Source: RYN-230 sp963834705 (lineage in GTDB: Bacteria; Actinomycetota; Actinomycetes; Streptosporangiales; Streptosporangiaceae). Taken from it: a stretch of DNA of 64,000 nt. The DNA is taken from positions 186,001 to 250,000 of the forward strand of contig CAWICV010000001.1 of NCBI GenBank assembly GCA_963834705.1, written 5' to 3'. The notes under the pieces were generated by a model, which had not been told where the DNA came from, did not search any database, and was given only the letters and a program-made list of their open reading frames with translations. The translations under genes and the position numbers were made by a program. Shown piece by piece: positions 58,498 through 64,000 of the stretch (positions within the stretch are counted from its first letter, which is position 1; each line of letters starts with the position of its first letter).

Positions 58498-58547
58498 TAG
58501 ACGCTGCAGGAACTGCGAGAGTGGTAGACGCTGCAGGAACTGCGAGA
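58494..58547. repeat. 27-bp tandem duplication
   Basis: The unit starting GTGGTAGACGCTGCAGGAAC is present twice in exact tandem (58494-58520 and 58521-58547). In the frame that continues into the DUF6325 fragment it encodes VVDAAGTAR twice. This suggests a recent slippage or recombination event. Confidence 0.8.
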
Positions 58548-58562
58548 ATAGAGTCGTTAGCA

Positions 58563-58767
58563 ATGTGCTACGAAAGTGTCACCGAGCGGGGGGTGGCCCT
58601 GGTGGACGACGAGATACTTGGACCGATCGACTACCTGGCCGTGGAGTGGCCCGGTGGGCATGTCACCGGTGAGGGATTCGAGTTGCTGCTAGATCTCACA
58701 CAGCGCGGCATCGTCCGGGTGCTCGATCTTGAATTCATCACCAAGGCCGCCGACGGCACTGCGCTCG
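58563..58767 (+). pseudogene. DUF6325-family protein, N-terminal fragment
   Basis: The frame reads LGPIDYLAVEWPGGHVTGEG and FELLLDLTQRGIVRVLDLEF, the N-terminal part of DUF6325 proteins (membrane-linked, GPIDY motif). Resemblance stops near 58767, where phospholipase C sequence begins in another frame. It is truncated to about half its normal length. Confidence 0.6.
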
Positions 58768-59121
58768 GTGTCGTGGATCGACCCCGCGTTCACCAATTTC
58801 AACCCGCTTGGCTTTCCGGTCAATGATGACCACCCACCGGCCGATATCAGAGACGGCCAGGATCTTGTGCTCGCCGTCTACGACGCACTGGCCGCCAGCC
58901 CGCAGTGGGACCGTTCGCTGCTGGTAGTCGTCTACGACGAAAACGGCGGGTTCTATGATCATGTTTCGCCACCCCAAGCCGCCGACGACCAACCTGAGAT
59001 GTTCGGCCGCTATGGCGTACGGGTGCCCGCCATCATTGTCTCGCCCTGGGTGGAGCCACGCGCCGTATCAAGCGTTCTGTTCGATCACACCTCGATCATC
59101 AAAACGATCCTGCTCCGTTTC
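58768..59121 (+). pseudogene. Phospholipase C/phosphoesterase family, internal fragment
   Basis: The frame reads VSWIDPAFTNFNPLGFPVND, LVVVYDENGGFYDHVSPPQA and VRVPAIIVSPWVEPRAVSSV, the C-terminal catalytic half of a bacterial phosphoesterase-type (acid phosphatase/PLC) enzyme, ending at HTSIIKTILLRFW where the IS110 fragment begins. The N-terminal half and the end are missing. Joined in place to the DUF6325 remnant. Confidence 0.7.
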
Positions 59122-59962
59122 TGGCGCGGGAGAGCCGGTGGCGCAGGTGCTGGCCGCTGGACGCGTCGATGGGGGCGGTGCCGGTCCAGGACGCGAAGTG
59201 GTTGCGGTCCGGGAAGCGGGCGACGTCGCCGACGTCGGCCAGGATGCGGGCGGCGCCGGCCGGGCCGATGCCATAAATGTCCATCAGGTGCGACCCGGTG
59301 GCCTGGACCGCGGCCTTGAGCTCGGCTTTCATCGCCCTGAGCTTGGCGTCCAGGCGGTGCAGGTCCTCCAGTTCCTCCGCGGCCATCCGGCGGCAGGTCT
59401 TCCCGGCCAGGTCGCGAGGCCGGACCGTGGCCAGCAGCGCCTGGTACTGGCTCACTGACTTCTTCACCGGCGCCCCGCCCGGGAGCAGGCCCAGGAACAG
59501 ACGGTGCATCCGGTTCAGGCCCTGGTTGCGGGCGCGGGACAGCTCGTCGCGGCGGTCGCACAGCATCCGCAGCACGACCAGTTCCGGATCGGTGCTGACC
59601 TCGCGCAGTCCCTTGTCCCGCAACGCGACCATGACGATCGCGTGGGCGTCGGCGGGGTCGGTCTTGCGGCCCTGCCCGGTATCGAACACCCGGGCCCGGG
59701 CGGCGAGCTTGGCGGGCACGTCCAGCACCCGCTCTCCGCTGGCCAGCAGCCGCTGCGTGAGCGGGCGGCCGATCCCGTTCGCGCCTTCCACCGCCCAGAT
59801 CCGCTCGGGCCACTGCCGCGCGACCTGCAGCAGCTGGCGGTGGCTGCGCGCATCGGTGCCGAACCGGCCGGTGGCGCGCAGGATCTCCCGGTTGTCTCTC
59901 GCCTCGATCGTCACTGACAGCTTGTGCGGGTCAACCCCGATAATCACCCTGTCCATCGCCAT
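59099..59962 (-). mobile_element. IS110-family transposase, C-terminally truncated
   Basis: A 287-codon frame. DEDD-type motifs: Asp in VIIGVDPHKLSV, Glu in AVEGANGIG, and Asp pair in KTDPADAHAIVM. The C-terminal Transposase_20 domain begins (IYGIGPAGAARILADVGDVA, FASWTGTAPIDASSGQ) but breaks off at HRLSRARN, where phospholipase sequence takes over. About 100 residues are lost. The start is ATG 59962. Non-functional as it stands. IS110 elements encode their bridge RNA upstream of the CDS, that is right of 59962. Confidence 0.8.
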
Positions 59963-60616
59963 GCCTCCTCGCCCTCGGGCGGATCATCTGCCAGGCGAGG
60001 ACGGGCAACGCTATTTCGAGCTGAGCAGACCCTTCTTGAGCCACGCCCCGCCACGGCACCCGGCCAGGGCGCACGCCAGAAAAGAGCCACACCCATCAAC
60101 CTCAGGCGGGCAGCCGCAAGAGAGAGCGCCCGGCCGGGCACCTCCACCCGAGCCTGCGCTGACCCGGGCAGCTATGGAAGACACAAATAGCCCGCACGTC
60201 GTGCAGGGCGAAGCGCAGGCCCATGGAAGGCGATTCAGGCGCGGGCTGGGCCCGCAATACCCGGGCACGCGCGTGGCCCGAGCCAGCCATCTCGGCGAGC
60301 TTGTGACGCGCAGCACACCACGCGCGGCTCCGTCACGCGACGCACTGCTGCGGCAGGCGGCAGCCCGGGCAGCACACGCTAACCCCGGCCAGCCCCGGGC
60401 TGGCGACCCAGAACCACGCGGCCATCCGCCCAACGACTTGCAGAGAAGCATCCGCACCGCAGCCCAGGAGCTGCGAACCCGCGGTCACCCGCCGAACACG
60501 CCCTGAACCGGCAACGCGGAGAGGCAGTTGGCCGGGCATGGCTGAATCTCCGGCCGCGGGCAGGTGCTGCTGCTGTCCGCGGGGCGGCTGGCCTAGCTCG
60601 CTGGTGGCCAGCCTGC
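59963..60616. other. 654 bp without a gene, right of the IS110 fragment
   Basis: It holds the presumed 5' non-coding end of the IS110 copy (possibly a bridge-RNA region at about 59970-60240), then unassigned sequence. Frames here are open by GC bias but without recognisable proteins. No tRNA or clear inverted terminal repeat was found. Confidence 0.6.
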
Positions 60617-61624
60617 TCAGTTGCGCAGGCGGCCGAGCGCCCGGCGGGCCGCCCGCTCCACGTCCGCCGCCTCGCGGGCCTTGTGCCGGGCCTCGGTGAG
60701 CTGCTGCCGGGCGTCGGACAGCTGGTCTTCGAGGTGCCGGACAACGGCGCGCTGGTCCCGCTCGGCGGCGGCCGCCGCCGTCTCGGCCTGCGCGGCCTCG
60801 GCCACCGCCTGCTCGGCCTCGGCGATCGCCCGCCGCCGTTCCTGTTCGGCCCGCTGCCGCTGCCTTTCGCGTTCGGCCCGTTGCCGTTCCCGGTCGGCGG
60901 CTGCGGCTGTGCGCTGCCCGTCCCGCGCCGCCGCAGCGGCCGGGCGGGAGCGGTCCCGCCCGGCGGCTGGGGCCGTGCGCGGGCTGTCCCGCCCGGAGCG
61001 GGCCGGGGCCGCTGCGGCAGCAGCGGGTTGACCGGCCCCGCGCGACCGGGTCCGGGTACGCCCAGTTGAGGGCGCTGGCGTTCGGCTGGCGGAGGGGGAT
61101 GGGCGGCCGGCGGGAAGCGGTGGAACGAGCGTCAGCCCGGGACCGGCCGGGGTGAAGTCGGCCCGGTGCACGGCGCGGACCAGGGTGCCCGCCGCGAGCT
61201 CGCTGGCGACCTGCGGGTCGGCCAGCGCGGCGCCGAACGTGGCGGTCAGCTCCTCGCGCACCGCGGCCGACGGCGGCCCTGCGCCGGGCAGCTGGAGCGC
61301 CTGCCGGACCAGGTCGTCAACCAGCTGGCGGCGCTGCTGGGACAGCTCGCGGATCCGCACCCCGTCCAGTGCCGCCCCGGCCGAGCGCAGCTCCCCGCCC
61401 AGCTCGGTGAGCCGCGACGCCACTTCCGGGTCGGCCCGGACCAGCTGGTTGACCAGCCAGGCCGTGTAGGTCGGCTTGCGCAGCGCGCTGATCTGCTTGG
61501 CCGCCGCGGCCTGGCCGGCCATCCGGGCCTGCGCGGCCAGCGCCCCGCGCCGCTCGGTGAACGCGGCCGGATCGCCGGCGTAGAGTTCCGCCGCCGCCTC
61601 GGCCAGCAGGTCGGCATCGGTCAT
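60617..61624 (-). CDS. Coiled-coil-rich hypothetical protein
   Basis: A 335-residue protein. The N-terminal half is helical (AAKQISALRKPTYTAWLVNQ, RIRELSQQRRQLVDDLVRQA), and the middle is low-complexity Arg/Ala/Ser/Pro (RTRTRSRGAG). The C-terminal third is a charged coiled coil (RAEQERRRAIAEAEQAVAEA, AAERDQRAVVRHLEDQLSDA). The first part matches a family of short actinobacterial proteins without function. ATG 61624. Confidence 0.75.
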   Translation of the reverse strand: MTDADLLAEAAAELYAGDPAAFTERRGALAAQARMAGQAAAAKQISALRKPTYTAWLVNQLVRADPEVASRLTELGGELRSAGAALDGVRIRELSQQRRQLVDDLVRQALQLPGAGPPSAAVREELTATFGAALADPQVASELAAGTLVRAVHRADFTPAGPGLTLVPPLPAGRPSPSASRTPAPSTGRTRTRSRGAGQPAAAAAAPARSGRDSPRTAPAAGRDRSRPAAAAARDGQRTAAAADRERQRAERERQRQRAEQERRRAIAEAEQAVAEAAQAETAAAAAERDQRAVVRHLEDQLSDARQQLTEARHKAREAADVERAARRALGRLRN

Positions 61625-61860
61625 GCTGCCATCGTGCCCGTGATCGGCCGGCGCGCAAGGCTGACGCGGCGGTTATCCTCGCGATAATGCCGGCGTTGGC
61701 CGTGCTGGGCGCAGTACGAAAGGCCTCGCGATCGCCGCAAGGCGTGAGCGCTGGCCGAGCCCGGCCTGGACGCGCCGCGGGTCGTGCTGGTGGACCGGAG
61801 CCCGGTCGCCGGGAACTGGACCGGGCGGCAGGGGTACACCAGCGACGGGAGGGGAGCAGC

Positions 61861-62223
61861 GTGGCCACGCAGTTCACGACGGTCGATGAGTACATCGGGT
61901 CGTTCCCGGACGACGTTCAGGACATCCTGCGCGAGGTGCGGCGCACCATCCACGGCGCGGTGCCGGAGGCGGGCGAACGGATCAGCTACGGGATCGCGGC
62001 GGTCACCCTGGGCGGCCGGGACCTGGTCTACTTCGCCGGCTGGAAACGGCACATCTCGGTCTATCCGGTCCCGACCGAGGACGCGGACCTGACCACGGAG
62101 CTCACGCCCTACCTGGCCGCCAGGGGCACGCTCAAGTTCCCGCTCGGCAAGCCGGTCCCTTACCCCCTGATCGGCCAGGTGGCGGCGGTCCTGGCCCGGC
62201 AGCGCACCCAGGCCCATGACTGA
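61861..62223 (+). CDS. DUF1801/YdhG-like protein
   Basis: A 120-residue protein: FTTVDEYIGSFPDDVQDILR, RISYGIAAVTLGGRDLVYFA, KRHISVYPVPTEDA and GTLKFPLGKPVPYPLIGQV, which are the DUF1801 landmarks (iron-chaperone-like fold, YdhG). The role is unknown. GTG 61861 has SD GGGAGGGGA. Overlaps the next gene by 8 bp. Confidence 0.87.
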   Translation: MATQFTTVDEYIGSFPDDVQDILREVRRTIHGAVPEAGERISYGIAAVTLGGRDLVYFAGWKRHISVYPVPTEDADLTTELTPYLAARGTLKFPLGKPVPYPLIGQVAAVLARQRTQAHD

Positions 62224-62569
62224 GCGCGACCGTGCGGCGGGGCCGGAAGATCTGGGGCGGCTGTTTCTGCAGCGGGCCGGGGCGGGCGACGTGGCGGGGG
62301 TGGTCGCGCTGTACGAGCCGGGGGCGGTGCTGGCCACACCGGGCGGGGGACTGGCCGTAGGGACGGACGCCATCCGCGCGGTGTACCAGGCCCTGCTGGC
62401 CAGCCGGCCGTCGTTCAGCGGCGAGGTCCAGCCCGCGCTCCGCACCGGGGATGTCGCGCTGACCTCGACCCGGTTCAGGGGCGGCGCCACCGCCGAGATC
62501 GCCCGGCGGCAGCCCGACGGGAGCTGGCTGTGGGCCGCCGACCAGCCCCGGGTGGTGGCCGGATCCTAG
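62216..62569 (+). CDS. SnoaL/NTF2-like protein
   Basis: A 117-residue NTF2-fold protein: LGRLFLQRAGAGDVAGVVAL, YEPGAVLATPGGGLAVGTDA, and ARRQPDGSWLWAADQPRV. It probably binds or acts on a small organic molecule. ATG 62216 lies inside the upstream DUF1801 gene (8-bp overlap), so the two are coupled. Confidence 0.85.
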   Translation: MTERDRAAGPEDLGRLFLQRAGAGDVAGVVALYEPGAVLATPGGGLAVGTDAIRAVYQALLASRPSFSGEVQPALRTGDVALTSTRFRGGATAEIARRQPDGSWLWAADQPRVVAGS

Positions 62570-62640
62570 CCCCCTTTGACGGATGCCGGCGGTCACGGAA
62601 CCATTAGGGGCCTGACCGATAGCCGGCCCTGGGGGTCGTT

Positions 62641-64000
62641 ATGCCCGGAGACAGAATCGTTTTCGGTTTGGGCGGCGCGTGGGGGTTCGCGCCGAAGGAT
62701 CTGACCAGTCCGGCGCGGGCGGCGGGGGCTGGGTCCCTGGCCGACTGCATGCTCCCGGACGGCGCGCCGGGCTTCACCGAACTGCGGGTGCACGGCGTGT
62801 CCGGCTCCACCGGCCCGGTGATGCTGGAGCATCCGGCCGCGCTGCAGGTGGCGGGGGACAACACCACGATGTTCTACCGGCGCTGGACGCCGGCCGGCTG
62901 CGGCGGGGCGGGTGTGCCGTGGAAGCTGGAGGCCTACTCGTGGGGCGGCCTGACCGAATCGCCGCTGGCCTCCGCGTGCTGGCTGCTGTTCGCCCCGTTC
63001 ATGCTGTACAACGTGGCCCACTTCGCGCTGCCGCCGCAGCAGTCGCACCGGCTGATCCGGGTGCGGCCGCGGGCCCCCGCCCCGGCCGACAGCGGGCCAC
63101 CGGACCCGGAGACGCTGGTTACGATCGTGCCGCCCGGGGCGGAGACGCGGCCAGTTCCGGCGCGGCCGGCTGAGGCGGCGGCCCCCGAGACGACCCTGGT
63201 GGAGGACGTCGCCGAGGCGATCCTGGACCAGGAACTGGCGGCGGACCGGGACGCTGCGGCGGACCGCAGCGGGCCGGGCGGCCGCGCCCCGGCGCTGCTG
63301 CTGAACCGGGACGCCTGGCACGGCGTGGCGGCGGCGCTGCTCCGGCTGCTCGCGTTCTCCGCCACCCTGCAGTTCACCAGCGTCATCGTGGCCATCCTGG
63401 TCAGCAGCGCCGCGCTGCAGGCACCGAACGCGCATCTGTGGACCTGGCTGGCCTGGTACCCGGGCTGGCCAGCGGGCGGCCGGGTGGCCCTGGCGCTGGG
63501 CGTGGTGGCGCTGGTGTTCGCGCTGATGTGGCTGATCAGCGTCAAGACCGCGCACCGGTACGAGGCCCGGATCAGCGTGGCCCGGCCCGACGTCAACCAG
63601 CAGTGGCCGCTGACCCAGACCCGGTTCTGGACGGGCGCGGAACTGGTCCAGCGGCAGCGCGGCCTGCACCTGGGCGGCGCGCTGGCCTTCACCGCGCTGA
63701 TCGTGTCCCGGCCTGGCCCGCACATGGGCGGCGGCCGGCTGGCCCTGCTGGTGCTGTCCGCGCTGGTGCTCGGGCTGGTCACGGTCAGCCTGTGCCTGCC
63801 GCTGGCCGACCGGCACAACGTAACCATGGCGGACCGGACGGAGCGGGTCGGCGGTGCGCCGGGCGAGGCGACCCGGGGCACACTATGGTCCCGGCTGATG
63901 CTGGTCTGCGGGGCGGGCGTGTTCGCGGGCGCGTTCTTCACCAGCGACTGGCCGGCTGAGAACCGGCTCAGCCATCGCACCGTGCCCGGATTCACCAACA
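62641..64000 (+). CDS. Large actinobacterial membrane protein with RVHGVSG motif (partial)
   Basis: The frame from ATG 62641 is open to the right edge (453 codons). After about 40 residues comes TELRVHGVSGSTGPVMLEHP then VAGDNTTMFYRRW, a signature found in large uncharacterised actinobacterial membrane proteins, with an alpha/beta-hydrolase-like G-x-S-G turn. Several membrane segments follow (LASACWLLFAPFMLY, LQFTSVIVAILVSSAAL, LALGVVALVFALMWLIS and others). The function is unknown. It continues beyond the window. Confidence 0.75.
   Translation, partial: MPGDRIVFGLGGAWGFAPKDLTSPARAAGAGSLADCMLPDGAPGFTELRVHGVSGSTGPVMLEHPAALQVAGDNTTMFYRRWTPAGCGGAGVPWKLEAYSWGGLTESPLASACWLLFAPFMLYNVAHFALPPQQSHRLIRVRPRAPAPADSGPPDPETLVTIVPPGAETRPVPARPAEAAAPETTLVEDVAEAILDQELAADRDAAADRSGPGGRAPALLLNRDAWHGVAAALLRLLAFSATLQFTSVIVAILVSSAALQAPNAHLWTWLAWYPGWPAGGRVALALGVVALVFALMWLISVKTAHRYEARISVARPDVNQQWPLTQTRFWTGAELVQRQRGLHLGGALAFTALIVSRPGPHMGGGRLALLVLSALVLGLVTVSLCLPLADRHNVTMADRTERVGGAPGEATRGTLWSRLMLVCGAGVFAGAFFTSDWPAENRLSHRTVPGFTN

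Overview
This is a chromosomal window from a high-GC actinomycete. By eye the sequence is around 70 % GC, codon third positions are almost all G or C, GTG starts and ATGA/GTGA start-stop overlaps are common, and several families are typical of mycothiol-producing Actinomycetota (two DinB-like metal-binding proteins, a PopR/ClpP3/ClpP4 locus, a SARP regulator, an ECF42-type sigma factor, CbbX-like and Lhr-type ATPases). The genus cannot be fixed from the sequence alone. No rRNA, tRNA, CRISPR array or phage was seen. The one insertion sequence is a truncated IS110 copy.

Layout. 0-10.5 kb: an MFS exporter; a PadR-ABC ATPase-FtsX permease operon with a perfect operator palindrome; a clpP3-clpP4-like operon convergent with a PopR-like activator that ends in a Leu-Ala-Ala degron; AraC and PadR regulators. 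10.5-18.3 kb: a FAD oxidoreductase/SnoaL/TetR cassette bracketed by an inverted ~120 bp repeat, an MFS pump with a fused winged-helix domain, a CbbX-like AAA+ ATPase with a membrane anchor, and DUF2182 and MMPL remnants. 18.3-30 kb: small enzymes, a long Lhr-type helicase, a frameshifted VOC gene, ACC deaminase with a coupled small acidic protein, and a polysaccharide deacetylase. 30-33.4 kb: PadR with a VC0807-like membrane protein, and an ECF42-type sigma factor facing two DGPF/YciI proteins. 33.5-39.6 kb: a cupin gene, a SARP-type AAA regulator with a frameshift, and a SnoaL/kinase-like/methyltransferase operon; the same direct repeats lie before the cupin gene and before this operon. 39.6-48 kb: methyltransferases, AhpD, a nitrilase-fold protein without the catalytic cysteine, Dtd, a VapBC pair, IclR, and several broken genes.

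48-56.6 kb is the most coherent functional block: a pyruvate-oxidase-like ThDP enzyme, a large FAD/Fe-S 2-hydroxyacid dehydrogenase, a DUF3040-like membrane protein, a MarR regulator and an acetate (GPR1/FUN34/YaaH) transporter. Related TATCGT/ACGATA palindromes occur before three transcription units (48.2, 54.87 and 55.86-55.90 kb). I infer a MarR-controlled lactate/pyruvate/acetate regulon. 56.8-64 kb: a DAO-type oxidoreductase, then a decayed island (DUF6325 and phospholipase C fragments, hairpin, 27 bp tandem repeat, truncated IS110), a coiled-coil protein, DUF1801 and SnoaL-like genes, and the start of a large membrane protein that runs off the window.

Five loci (24.4, 26.6, 35.2, 44.5 and 47.8 kb) show frame disruptions. 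Some may be real decay and some single-base sequence errors; reads would be needed to separate them.
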